Source of the DNA: a virus
Virus record (IMG/VR): IMGVR_UViG_3300029985_000693
Location: 1-64,000 of that record
Length of the DNA: 64,000 nt
Reading direction: 5' to 3' (one strand)
The position numbers and the translations under genes are program-made. The notes under the pieces were generated by a model. That model saw only the letters and a program-made list of their open reading frames with translations, did no database searches and was not told the DNA's origin. This document shows positions 52,119 to 60,261 of the stretch, in pieces. The first letter of the stretch is position 1. Every line of letters starts with the position of its first letter.

Positions 52119-52126
52119 GGTATTCC

Positions 52127-52411
52127 TTAAGGCAAGAAACCATCTGGAATGCTATTGTTGCTTAGATGGGCTCGTACTTCTTCTTGACTTGGAGGAAGTC
52201 CAAGGACCTGAATTTTCTTGACCCACCGAAACGCATTCATTTGTGACTCAACTGTAGGTTTAGAGGAATTGTCAAAAAAATTACTGTAAACTTTATAGAC
52301 TGGCCAGCCATCTTCCTTGCGTACTAACTCTCCTCGGTACTCAGCTACTATTTTGGTACCAGTAAATGGATCATTAACAAATACTTCGTATTGTTGCTTT
52401 GGAATTGCCAT
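52127..52411 (-). CDS. Unknown protein (94 aa)
   Basis: A 94-residue soluble protein with a clear ribosome binding site (AAAAGGAAGAAAAACAC). The N-terminal half looks beta-rich (YEVFVNDPFTGTKIVAEYRG) and the C-terminal half helical. It is the first gene after the promoter at 52457 and ends eight bases before the deformylase start. No family is recognised. Confidence 0.65.
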   Translation of the reverse strand: MAIPKQQYEVFVNDPFTGTKIVAEYRGELVRKEDGWPVYKVYSNFFDNSSKPTVESQMNAFRWVKKIQVLGLPPSQEEVRAHLSNNSIPDGFLP

Positions 52412-52456
52412 GTGTTTTTCTTCCTTTTAGTTTAGTTAGGTAGAGACTACCCAAGC

Positions 52457-52484
52457 ACTATACCAGACTCTCAATAAAAGTCAA
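52457..52484 (-). promoter_or_regulatory. Sigma70-like leftward promoter
   Basis: On the minus strand TTGACT (52479-52484), a 16-base spacer and TATAGT (52457-52462). It would give a leader of about 40 bases ending in the ribosome binding site of the gene at 52127. The -35 element overlaps the stop codon of the small membrane peptide gene upstream. Confidence 0.72.
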
Positions 52485-52591
52485 GGCTTGCGATTGGAAT
52501 TGATTGCTTTTGTTAATGGGGCCAAAATAACCATTAACAACACAGAACCAAATACAAACTCAGCGATTAATAGCTTTTTAAGCTTAAACAT
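52481..52591 (-). CDS. Small membrane peptide (36 aa)
   Basis: The ATG at 52591 overlaps the stop of the gene upstream (TAATG) and opens 36 codons: MFKLKKLLIAEFVFGSVLLM, then VILAPLTKAINSNRKP. This is one membrane span of about 20 residues with basic residues at both ends. Coupled translation is likely. Confidence 0.55.
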   Translation of the reverse strand: MFKLKKLLIAEFVFGSVLLMVILAPLTKAINSNRKP

Positions 52592-52902
52592 TACGCAGCC
52601 TTACGGAATTTACAATCCGAGCAGATCAAAAACACCTTAAATCCTAGATCGTGGACATCTAATTCCCCCTCACAATTAGGGCAGGGAGGCTTAGTAGAAG
52701 GTGGTTGGTCGAATGGCTCGTCTTCTTCTTCAAACGCTTCAGGAGACCCACCCTCGGCCCTAGATAGGGCCTTTCTAGCCTTAGCTAGCTGTCGGGTTAG
52801 GTGTTTGACTTCTGACTCGAGTTCCCTCTCTCGACGACTGAGTTTTGCTTCTCTGCTTGGACGATGTTGTGTTGCTTGCCTATTGAGAGTTCCATGTGCC
52901 AT
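52591..52902 (-). CDS. Coiled-coil zinc-ribbon protein (103 aa)
   Basis: The product is 103 residues from the ATG at 52902 (ribosome binding site AGAGG); a longer start at 52947 would add 15 residues and run through the likely promoter. Residues 17-47 are a basic coiled coil (REAKLSRRERELESEVKHLT), then an acidic linker (FEEEDEPFD), then a C-terminal zinc ribbon with CPNC and CSDC pairs. This plan suits a small DNA- or RNA-binding or adaptor protein. No family is recognised. Confidence 0.65.
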   Translation of the reverse strand: MAHGTLNRQATQHRPSREAKLSRRERELESEVKHLTRQLAKARKALSRAEGGSPEAFEEEDEPFDQPPSTKPPCPNCEGELDVHDLGFKVFLICSDCKFRKAA

Positions 52903-52913
52903 GATGCCTCTTG

Positions 52914-52942
52914 TATATAAATTGTCTCTACAGAAGCGACAA
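52914..52942 (-). promoter_or_regulatory. Candidate sigma70-like leftward promoter
   Basis: On the minus strand TTGTCG (52937-52942), 17 bases, TATATA (52914-52919). Transcripts would start only about five bases before the ATG at 52902, leaving little room for a ribosome binding site, so this one is uncertain. Confidence 0.35.
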
Positions 52943-52956
52943 CCCAAGCAGAAAAG

Positions 52957-53199
52957 TTACTTCTTAACAACAGCCTCCATACGGACTATCCAGTACCCAT
53001 CTCTAAAATACATCTCCAAATAGTCAAACGGTTTTCCATCACAAAGAGCGTTGTTTGGGTCCATAAGGAATGTAAGCAAAATACCCCTCTCTTCCAGACC
53101 TTGAAGAGAAAGGGGTTCTTGACAAAAACTAGACTTCAAAACAGTAGAAATTTTCTTGCTACCGTAATCCAAATCTGAGGTATAAACCTTGCGGTCCAT
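52957..53199 (-). CDS. Unknown protein (80 aa)
   Basis: An 80-residue protein with ribosome binding site AAAGGATCGA. It is mixed in composition with one aromatic-rich stretch (DYLEMYFRDGYWIVRM) and two cysteines. No family is recognised. It lies in a run of small leftward genes. Confidence 0.6.
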   Translation of the reverse strand: MDRKVYTSDLDYGSKKISTVLKSSFCQEPLSLQGLEERGILLTFLMDPNNALCDGKPFDYLEMYFRDGYWIVRMEAVVKK

Positions 53200-53211
53200 T
53201 CGATCCTTTAG

Positions 53212-53397
53212 TTAGTCTGCAAATGAGAGTTCTTCTTCTTCATCTTTTTTGGCAGGATCATCATGAGCTTCCAAACTCTCTTCCAGCCGAGTAATTACAC
53301 TTTCAATAATATCTGGAATAAGTTCTTCATCTACTTTATTTTCAACCAAAACATCCTCCAAAGAGGATTCCAGCAACTTATAGGCGAGACGGTTCAT
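53212..53397 (-). CDS. Small acidic protein (61 aa)
   Basis: A 61-residue, strongly acidic helical protein (LEDVLVENKVDEELIPDIIE, ending DEEEELSFAD) with a good ribosome binding site (AAGGAAAAAC). Small acidic early proteins often bind and block host proteins or mimic DNA, but there is no specific evidence for that here. Confidence 0.6.
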   Translation of the reverse strand: MNRLAYKLLESSLEDVLVENKVDEELIPDIIESVITRLEESLEAHDDPAKKDEEEELSFAD

Positions 53398-53405
53398 GTT
53401 TTTCC

Positions 53406-54035
53406 TTAAAATGTTATACTTGCTTGAATTCCTACGTTTTTTTGCTTATCCGCATAAATTCCCAACCAAATGGGACCTACAATGCGTCTATCTAATTGCA
53501 ACCCAAAGTTTATATTGTCTTTAGTTGGAGTCTGAGTTACGTTCAGGCCAGCATAGATCCCCAACCGCCAGTTTAATGGATCATTTGTTACGGTAACAGT
53601 GTTGATTTTGGTATCTTTATCTATGGTTTTTGTATCTGTAGCTACTTTAGTTTCGGTGGTAGGAATGGATGCTGTTTGATTTTTGTTACTGTAGTCTGTT
53701 TGGTTGTTCCAGTCAATGGTTTTCTTTATGGTTACGTTACCTTGAGGATCCTTATGCTCTTCCACGACTACATGACCGGACCTATGAACCTCTTGGGCTT
53801 TCTCTTCATTCTTTATGGTAGGAGTGGTCGTGACCTGGGTTGTAACGGTTTGACCTACAGTCTTATCGTCATTTTTAATGATTTGTTGCTGTACGGTCTT
53901 TAATGGCTTAGACATCTTACCAGTACCAAAACCTATTAAAAACATAACTATAAGAGCTACGGTAATTCCACCAAGCTTCTTCCAATTAGTCTTTAAATAA
54001 GCTAAAATGTCTGTCAATATAGTAACTTCACTCAT
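53406..54035 (-). CDS. Membrane protein with outer-membrane-like C-terminus, possible spanin
   Basis: A 209-residue protein. Residues 23-40 are an inner-membrane span (GGITVALIVMFLIGFGTG). Residues 45-145 are a Thr/Lys-rich extended region, long enough to cross the periplasm. The last 55 residues alternate hydrophobic and polar residues (WRLGIYAGLNVTQ, PIWLGIYADKQ, VGIQASITF) and end in Phe, as outer-membrane beta-barrel strands do. A protein that links inner and outer membranes would fit a unimolecular spanin or other envelope-bridging role. The ATG overlaps the stop of the ClpP-like gene. Confidence 0.5.
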   Translation of the reverse strand: MSEVTILTDILAYLKTNWKKLGGITVALIVMFLIGFGTGKMSKPLKTVQQQIIKNDDKTVGQTVTTQVTTTPTIKNEEKAQEVHRSGHVVVEEHKDPQGNVTIKKTIDWNNQTDYSNKNQTASIPTTETKVATDTKTIDKDTKINTVTVTNDPLNWRLGIYAGLNVTQTPTKDNINFGLQLDRRIVGPIWLGIYADKQKNVGIQASITF

Positions 54036-54679
54036 TAATTCTTCTTCTTTTTGGTATAAGGTACAATTTCATCAACCAAACCAAGGTCTATAGCCTGTTG
54101 AGCATCGTAATAGGTATCTTTCTTGCAAGCCTTAACTACGTCCGAATGACTCATTTTACCCTTAGACGAATTAGCTAAAACATTGTAATACCGTTCGTTG
54201 TTTTCTTTTAGATCTTCTGCGTGTTCAAGCATTTCGTGAGCTTGAAATTGGTTCTCGCCAGAAATAAATAGTTTCCCCTGGTGAATCATGATCCTACTTT
54301 CCGGCATCATCCTGCGGGTGTCTGCGGCTTGAAGGATAAGGGCTCCAATGCTACTTGCGGCTCCAGCCACGTCCATAGTAACGTGGTTTCGGGCCGTTCT
54401 AATGGCATCGTAGATAGCCATCCCTATCTCCATGGAGCCGCCATTGGAGTGAAAGGTTATATAGATAGGAGCTTCAAAAGTATCCATAACTGAAAATGCA
54501 GTTATAAATGCCTTAAATAGTTCTTCATCTACATCCCCAACCAGAAACAGTCTACGCTCCCTAAGGCTGACACCCATGCTGACGGCTATTTGTAACTCAC
54601 CAGCTACAGTACTAATTTCTACTAACTCACCAGGATCTGTCCTGGTTGTGGTTTTCGTCTTTTTGGGGGCTTTAGGCAT
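54035..54679 (-). CDS. Soluble ClpP-like serine protease
   Basis: A 214-residue ClpP-type protease without a membrane span. The triad is intact: Ser110 in GAASSIGA, His133 in MIHQG and Asp188 in KKDTYYDAQQAIDLGLVDEI. The length is close to ClpP (about 207). There is no ClpX or ClpA partner in the window, so it may use host ATPases or act alone. It could serve as prohead protease or in host takeover. The basic N-terminus (MPKAPKKTKTTTR) is an addition. The ribosome binding site AAGGAAA lies inside the end of the helicase gene. Confidence 0.82.
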   Translation of the reverse strand: MPKAPKKTKTTTRTDPGELVEISTVAGELQIAVSMGVSLRERRLFLVGDVDEELFKAFITAFSVMDTFEAPIYITFHSNGGSMEIGMAIYDAIRTARNHVTMDVAGAASSIGALILQAADTRRMMPESRIMIHQGKLFISGENQFQAHEMLEHAEDLKENNERYYNVLANSSKGKMSHSDVVKACKKDTYYDAQQAIDLGLVDEIVPYTKKKKN

Positions 54680-56173
54680 TTATTGACCATTTCCTTGATT
54701 TTGATAGGCTGCTAAGAACTCATCCGTTACAAACTTATTGGGGTACTGTAGCATTAAGTACTGGGCCATGTCAATGTCTGAGGATGTACCCCTATATGCT
54801 ACCCCTCCGAGTTCATTACTATGGGTAGTAGTAGTACCGAAATTACTATTACAGGTAACAGCTATACCGGTTTCGCTGCCACGGGATTTATCCACATAAT
54901 ACGTAATCAAGTTCTTGGCTTGAGATTCAGGGTTACGATTGACAGTTATGATGTTAGAGGCTGTTTGCATAGGTCCGTAAGCTTCGGCTGCATCTTCTTG
55001 CGTTAGGAACCTTGAGTCGTCAGCCTTGTTCACCTTAGCCCCCTCACGGTTGGATTGGTAGGCAACAATGCTATGCCAATTAAATTCCAAAGCGTAATTA
55101 ACGTAATAATCATAGACAATATCCAAGCTAAAACGCTTTTCTAGCTTGCCCCCAGCATTTTGCTTGGTCCGTAGTTTGGCCGGGTAGTCACAAACAAACA
55201 GGTCGTATCCTTTGCCAAACTTAGCGACACGCTCATCCTGCTTGGTTCGGATGATAGGTTCAACGTCTTCAATACTCATTCCGGCTTTAGCGTAATGAAT
55301 AAATGTTAGATTGCGCTTTAGTTGAGCCAAAGCTGTATCTAGACGCTTCTTTCCTTCTGGATCGGTTAGCATCTTAAATAGTTCGGCTCGTTTAACCCCA
55401 AGCATGCATTGCCAGATTTTGAAGTTAATATCTGCTGGACGGCCCTCATGAACCATGAATAATACTGATTTATTGCGCTTTACGTTGGCACAGATGGTAG
55501 TTATTAGGGTTGAAGTTTTGCCAGTATTACTTGGAGCAAGTACGATAGTCTGGTCGCCAGGGAGGAGTCCTCCCCCCTGATTGTCTGGCAGTAAAACCTT
55601 ATCCATAACTCCAATACCAAATGTTAAAGCCTTGTCCCGATCTACTAGTTCTTGTTGGAAATCAGTAAGATAGTTCTCGAATTGAAATTCCTTGTCTTCT
55701 ACGAAGCGGGTGGTTTTAATGTCTTCTATCTTTTTACCAAAAAAATGATAACACTCCTGAAATCGTTGTTGTAGGAACAACGTCTTAGCTTCTTGGGCTG
55801 TACCTTGAAACATTACAGCCTGTAGCCATCCTTGTAGTTCGGTAGCAATTACATCCTTACCATAGTTTTTGGACTCCAAAAGGGAAAGCTTAACCTTTTG
55901 TTGCATTTTGCTACGAACCAAAGGTTCTTCCGTAACGAAGTCTCCCCACTCCGTAAGTTCTTCTACGGTTGGAATGCGCTTAAATTCATCATAAAACTTT
56001 ATCTTGGTGGTCCAAACCTTGCTAGAAATGGCATCTAAAAACCAATTAGCTTGGATTTTATAACGGGAAAGAGTAAAAAACTGAGGATCTGTAAGTAAGT
56101 GACCCAAAACGGCATCTTGTTTTTTAGCACTAAAGGGGAGTTGAATTGCGTCTAGATCGTTTTCGACAGACAT
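54680..56173 (-). CDS. dnaB: Replicative DNA helicase, DnaB-type
   Basis: A 497-residue helicase. The N-terminal 150 residues are helical and resemble the DnaB N-terminal domain. The RecA-like motor has Walker A APSNTGKTS (213-221), Walker B LFVCDYPAKL, a downstream YQSNREG segment (sensor region) and the C-terminal YVDKSRGSETG with the arginine-finger-like residues. It unwinds DNA at the fork, probably with the intein-carrying primase upstream. The ribosome binding site is AAGGAA with a spacing of 12. The gene lies in one leftward operon with primase and RecA. Confidence 0.88.
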   Translation of the reverse strand: MSVENDLDAIQLPFSAKKQDAVLGHLLTDPQFFTLSRYKIQANWFLDAISSKVWTTKIKFYDEFKRIPTVEELTEWGDFVTEEPLVRSKMQQKVKLSLLESKNYGKDVIATELQGWLQAVMFQGTAQEAKTLFLQQRFQECYHFFGKKIEDIKTTRFVEDKEFQFENYLTDFQQELVDRDKALTFGIGVMDKVLLPDNQGGGLLPGDQTIVLAPSNTGKTSTLITTICANVKRNKSVLFMVHEGRPADINFKIWQCMLGVKRAELFKMLTDPEGKKRLDTALAQLKRNLTFIHYAKAGMSIEDVEPIIRTKQDERVAKFGKGYDLFVCDYPAKLRTKQNAGGKLEKRFSLDIVYDYYVNYALEFNWHSIVAYQSNREGAKVNKADDSRFLTQEDAAEAYGPMQTASNIITVNRNPESQAKNLITYYVDKSRGSETGIAVTCNSNFGTTTTHSNELGGVAYRGTSSDIDMAQYLMLQYPNKFVTDEFLAAYQNQGNGQ

Positions 56174-56197
56174 TTAGATGGTATTCCTTGTTAGAAG

Positions 56198-56515
56198 TTA
56201 GGGTAATTGAGACTTCTTAAATTTATATCCGTACTGCTTTTTCTTTATTATGTCGGGCGAGCACTCTGATACCATATAGGCTTTCGCTGCATTTAATTGT
56301 CTCAAAAGTTCGTCAATCCAAGTACTAGACGCACACATCTGATTAAACCAAACACCATCATCCTCCATTAATATATTAATCATAACGTGTGGGTCTTTAT
56401 CGCCATTGCGAGGGGATAATCCAACCCCAAGACACTTTCCTTTGAATTCTTCGGTGTAATCCATCTCATTGTCTCCATCATACCCAAAATCTGTCATGTC
56501 GTCTGTATCTGCCAT
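56198..56515 (-). CDS. Unknown acidic protein between primase and helicase (105 aa)
   Basis: A 105-residue protein with a strong ribosome binding site (AAGGAG). The N-terminus is acidic (ADTDDMTDFGYDGDNEMDYT) and the rest mixed, ending in a basic stretch (KKKQYGYKFKKSQLP). It may be a small replication accessory protein, for instance a helicase loader or mediator, given its position; there is no sequence motif to support this. Confidence 0.6.
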   Translation of the reverse strand: MADTDDMTDFGYDGDNEMDYTEEFKGKCLGVGLSPRNGDKDPHVMINILMEDDGVWFNQMCASSTWIDELLRQLNAAKAYMVSECSPDIIKKKQYGYKFKKSQLP

Positions 56516-56523
56516 AACTCTCC

Positions 56524-58599
56524 TTAGAAGTTAAAAGCTTGATCAAAAATCAGTTTGGCTTTATTTATTCGTTTTGCCACACTATACTGCTCAAGTACTT
56601 CTTCAAATGTCATTTCGCCTAGGTCTTTGTGGCCCTTAGAGGGTTCCATCAAATACAAATCAAACTCATCTTCGTATTTTTGAACCAATTTAATAGTCTC
56701 ATCTAAAGCGTCTGGGTCTAATCCAAGGTATATTTTCTTAATGCCGAGATGGCGTAACAGTTGTATTTGGTGTTTAGTGACGATTTTGCCCATAGAGGCT
56801 ACGTTCCCGCCAATCATATCACAGTTGTGTACAACTGTAAAGTCTTTAAGAAGAAACAAATGATCTCCGTCTGTTTCAATACCATAAAAAACCCCATCTT
56901 CAACTGAATTTATTTTGAACTGGCTTTTTGTTGGAATATGTTTTGGGGTGTAGGAAGTAGGAACTTTTTTTCTAGGGACGCGCAAGGGAATTTCAGACAA
57001 ATCACCACCAATCGTAACACTATAATATAAACTTGGTCTGCCGGGAGTTTTGCTCGTAGAACGCACATAAGGCGTCAGACATGTTTTAAACCCCAAGGAT
57101 CTGGATAGCCACACAAAAGAATCTACGATAACTTTGGATTTTTGAGTAAACCTTATATGATTTTTGTTAGTAGTACCGTCCGTATCAATCAAACCCGCTA
57201 AAAGTTCTAGTCTTTGTTGTCTAGATCCATGTAAATAAATGTCTGGAATGTGTTTATTATTTAATACTCCCAATTCATTTAATTTTAATTTAGAATTAGT
57301 CATTATTGTTCGAGCTTTACCCTTACACCCATTTCTCTTTCTTAGTACCTTTCCTGACAAAAATTCCAAAGCGATAGTAAATGGTTTAGCTGCATATTTT
57401 GAAGCTTTGTTTCCCGTCCTATCTAAAATTTCTACAAAATCATCATTTTTATTGACCCAATTACACCACTCTTGGGCTATCTCACTATCCATACTAGTCA
57501 AAAGAGCTTGATCAGAATCTCCGTCACCCAGCCAAATACCAAGAATATACGGTGGAATGGACAACGATTTTTCTGGAAATTCTAAAATAGCTCGATATAA
57601 AGAAAAGTGTTGTTGAGTGTTATGCTTGTATTTTAAATAATTATTGACCGAAATTTCTATTTTATTATATATAGGTTTTTTATCGTGTCTCTTTTCCAAT
57701 GACAAAATATGTTCTCCATTACAAACCCACGAGTCCCCACCGCCAGATGGAGTGATCTTATATAGCGGACCAAATCCATCATTAACAGAAAGAACGTTAC
57801 GGGCGTTGCCGTCTGGACCCATTAGTTGGTCACCCACTACAATATTTTGAACGGCTTTTGAAGAGCCATCCGACATCATAACCATTGTATCGATACCAAA
57901 ACATTTCATAGAATCCAGAGGCCCCTCGCTTATAACAGCTTTGTCGCCGGGAGTCAAGCGGTCATAAAACATCACCAATTTATCCCTAGGAGTTCCATTT
58001 TCTGTAAGGATCTTGGGGATCCTTCTTACTTGACCATCCTTAAAGTAGGTGGTTTCACCCGTAAAGCGACCTTGCCAGCCGTAAAGGGTACCACCGGCTT
58101 TGACCGGGAAGACCACCCGTCTCGACGTAATGTCATAGTGCAGGTCGTATTTAACGGCAACTTCCAGGGGGATTCCACGGGATTCCAAATAGCGGAGCCC
58201 TCGGGAGGACAACTTGTGCGAGATAGGGTAATAACCATACGGATATACTTTCGGTTCTAATACTAAAGGTTCTTCTGGTTCTGGTTCTTGCTGAAAATCT
58301 AAAAAATTAAATACAAATGTCTCTTCAAAATTACTTAAGGTTATTTCCCCATACAGCTTGGATTTCATTTCACTTAAGGGAATACCAGTCAACACAGATA
58401 GAGCGTATTCTGCTTTGCCCTTGAAATTATTAGTTTCAGCGCAACTAAAGCATATAAACGCTCCATCTTTCTTACGTATATAGAGTTTGTCAGGCTTGTC
58501 GCATAACGGACATCTAAATACGTAAGAATTTGTTGTTGTTCGAAAATTAAGACCCAGGTCGTCTATGACCTTAAATAATTGTTTGGGTTCTATAGACAT
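56524..58599 (-). CDS. DnaG-type primase interrupted by an intein
   Basis: A 691-residue precursor. Residues 28-53 form a DnaG-type zinc finger (FRCPLC...FICFSC). The TOPRIM domain begins at VISEGPLDSMK (motif with catalytic Glu225) and continues after the intein with CDMIGGNVASMGK and the acidic LGLDPDALDE. An intein occupies residues 233-592; removal gives a 331-residue primase. It makes RNA primers for lagging-strand synthesis and lies upstream of the DnaB gene, as is common for phage primase-helicase pairs. No clear Shine-Dalgarno precedes the ATG; translation is probably coupled to recA, which ends nine bases before. Confidence 0.9.
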   Translation of the reverse strand: MSIEPKQLFKVIDDLGLNFRTTTNSYVFRCPLCDKPDKLYIRKKDGAFICFSCAETNNFKGKAEYALSVLTGIPLSEMKSKLYGEITLSNFEETFVFNFLDFQQEPEPEEPLVLEPKVYPYGYYPISHKLSSRGLRYLESRGIPLEVAVKYDLHYDITSRRVVFPVKAGGTLYGWQGRFTGETTYFKDGQVRRIPKILTENGTPRDKLVMFYDRLTPGDKAVISEGPLDSMKCFGIDTMVMMSDGSSKAVQNIVVGDQLMGPDGNARNVLSVNDGFGPLYKITPSGGGDSWVCNGEHILSLEKRHDKKPIYNKIEISVNNYLKYKHNTQQHFSLYRAILEFPEKSLSIPPYILGIWLGDGDSDQALLTSMDSEIAQEWCNWVNKNDDFVEILDRTGNKASKYAAKPFTIALEFLSGKVLRKRNGCKGKARTIMTNSKLKLNELGVLNNKHIPDIYLHGSRQQRLELLAGLIDTDGTTNKNHIRFTQKSKVIVDSFVWLSRSLGFKTCLTPYVRSTSKTPGRPSLYYSVTIGGDLSEIPLRVPRKKVPTSYTPKHIPTKSQFKINSVEDGVFYGIETDGDHLFLLKDFTVVHNCDMIGGNVASMGKIVTKHQIQLLRHLGIKKIYLGLDPDALDETIKLVQKYEDEFDLYLMEPSKGHKDLGEMTFEEVLEQYSVAKRINKAKLIFDQAFNF
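56824..57903 (-). mobile_element. Intein with LAGLIDADG homing endonuclease inside the primase
   Basis: A 360-residue intein. It starts with Cys1 (CFGIDTMVMMSDGSSKAVQN, block A, residue 233) and ends with VVHN (residue 592), followed by Cys+1 (C593) of the extein. WVCNGEHILSL near residues 291-301 fits block B, here with an EH in place of the usual TxxH. Two LAGLIDADG motifs are present: LGIWLGDGD and LAGLIDTDG. All residues needed for splicing (Cys1, penultimate His, terminal Asn, Cys+1) are present, so it is probably active. The insertion splits the conserved TOPRIM active site. Confidence 0.93.
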
Positions 58600-58608
58600 G
58601 GGCTCATC

Positions 58609-59694
58609 TTACTTCGATACGATGCCCAAGTCCAGTTCTTTGATTTTCTTTAAAACATCATTATAAAGGACATTATCGTCACGCAAACCTAGTAAAAAGG
58701 CTTCCTTACTAGTAAAAGTCTTACCTCCAAATTCATAGGTGCGATTATTTGGGCGATGAATGATATTTTGGTTTACAGATAGGGTGAAAAGCTCTTCGTG
58801 TTGATTAATAATACCCTTCTTGTAATCAAAAAGGAATTCACCGGTACGACCTACGCAAGAACCGTCAGCTGAACTTCCCTTCATAGTAACTTTGATTTTA
58901 TGACCAGTTAAAATGGGCTTTTCATTAAAGTCCAAACGAGTATCATCTTCAAACTTATTCCCTAATTCATCAACCTTACCGTCTGCATTCATAAGTCTCT
59001 GAACATGCATAAAGTACTCAGCATAGTGTTGGACGCCCCAGCTAGCAGACATCTTGGTTGTGTTTCCACGCATACGTTCAACTTGGTCCAGTTCGGCCCT
59101 AACGTGGGCTGTGGCAATAACAGCAAACTTGTATTTACGTTGAACAGGAAGTATGCGCTTGAAGCCTTCTTGTAGGGTCTGGGCTACATCACCAATGGTC
59201 ATATCCATAATAGACTCATTATTTAAACCTCTGCGTCCTTGAATTTGAGTGATAGAGTCTATAATAATAAGTTTAATCGGCGCGCCCTCTTCGCATTGTT
59301 CAGCTATATTATGCTCAATAGTATCAAATATAGAAGGAGAATTGGTTTGGATAGTGCGAATACGGTCCGGATCTATTCCAAACAGCTTATTGGCTTGTTC
59401 TGTATCATCCTGGCCTCCCTGTAGACCTTCTCTGAACTCAGTGTCGAACTTAATAACCAAAGCTTCCGGATCGTATTTATGAAGGTGACCTGCAAAGTAA
59501 TTACTTAAAACACTTTTTCCACACTTTGGAGGACCATACATAATAAGGCTATAAGCAAGAGGTAAGCCGTGAGACTTCCCAAAAGTATAATTTACACTAG
59601 GTGAAGGAGTTTCGATTGTATGAGCAAATGGGTTATAGTTCTTTTGCATTACACCGTCCCATTTGTCTATTTTTGCCATCCATTTATTAGCCAT
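58609..59694 (-). CDS. RecA/UvsX-like recombinase
   Basis: A 361-residue RecA-fold ATPase. It has Walker A GPPKCGKS (54-61), a strand with LVIKFDTEF as in UvsX/RecA, Walker B LIIIDSIT, and a FAVIATAHVRAE segment followed by SASWGVQHYAEYFMHV, matching the L2-proximal part of phage recombinases. It would catalyse strand exchange and recombination-dependent replication. It lacks the long C-terminal acidic tail of RecA. The ribosome binding site is TTGGAGAT at a spacing of about 12, inside the end of the preceding gene's 3' region. Confidence 0.85.
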   Translation of the reverse strand: MANKWMAKIDKWDGVMQKNYNPFAHTIETPSPSVNYTFGKSHGLPLAYSLIMYGPPKCGKSVLSNYFAGHLHKYDPEALVIKFDTEFREGLQGGQDDTEQANKLFGIDPDRIRTIQTNSPSIFDTIEHNIAEQCEEGAPIKLIIIDSITQIQGRRGLNNESIMDMTIGDVAQTLQEGFKRILPVQRKYKFAVIATAHVRAELDQVERMRGNTTKMSASWGVQHYAEYFMHVQRLMNADGKVDELGNKFEDDTRLDFNEKPILTGHKIKVTMKGSSADGSCVGRTGEFLFDYKKGIINQHEELFTLSVNQNIIHRPNNRTYEFGGKTFTSKEAFLLGLRDDNVLYNDVLKKIKELDLGIVSK

Positions 59695-60261
59695 TTATTT
59701 AATATCTCCAAAATACGTATCTACTCTTGCTTTACTATTAAAACCAAGCCGACGATTAGCCTCATCGGCACCATTTAATTCAGATTGACGATTATTTAGG
59801 TTAGGATTATGCTCACCAATCTGCTTCTTGGCTCCAGTATAGCCCATCTCTAAAGACTTTAAATGATGCTTTAGGAGTTCTTGAAGAGCCGCCAATTGCT
59901 CTACTACGTCCTTAATTTGAACGTAGTCAGAATCAGTCTCCATCATTGCGTCTATATTACTTTTAGTGTCTTTGAGGTGCTTTTCCTTTAGTTTAGTAGG
60001 TATTTCATCCAAAACAAGGATACTCTTACGCTTGTTAAGAGCAGCAACAGCATTGATTTCTTCCAAGCGAACAACATTTAAATATTTTCCTAATACCAAA
60101 TAAGCCTTATTAAAAGTACTCATTAGCTCGGGTGCTTTCATTGGGCTTAGGCTTCCAACCTCAGATATGCGACCCAAAACTTCGTATACATGGGTTAGAT
60201 CAACCTCTAGACCATCTGTTCTTCCAGGTAGGGTTGGGATTTTTACTATTAAGTTTGACAT
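59695..60261 (-). CDS. Unknown replication-cluster protein (188 aa)
   Basis: A 188-residue, mostly helical protein between the origin-like gap and recA, whose ATG abuts its stop. Residues 30-160 are long amphipathic helices (IKDVVEQLAALQELLKHHLK). The C-terminus is polar. The position suggests a recombination mediator or replication accessory protein, but there is no motif to confirm it. It is the first gene after the 222-bp gap, whose possible transcript would make its leader. Confidence 0.6.
   Translation of the reverse strand: MSNLIVKIPTLPGRTDGLEVDLTHVYEVLGRISEVGSLSPMKAPELMSTFNKAYLVLGKYLNVVRLEEINAVAALNKRKSILVLDEIPTKLKEKHLKDTKSNIDAMMETDSDYVQIKDVVEQLAALQELLKHHLKSLEMGYTGAKKQIGEHNPNLNNRQSELNGADEANRRLGFNSKARVDTYFGDIK

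Noticed and set aside
52021-52221. Plus-strand frame opposite the deformylase gene
   Set aside because: It overlaps the intact deformylase start and the end of the gene at 52127 and has no ribosome binding site.
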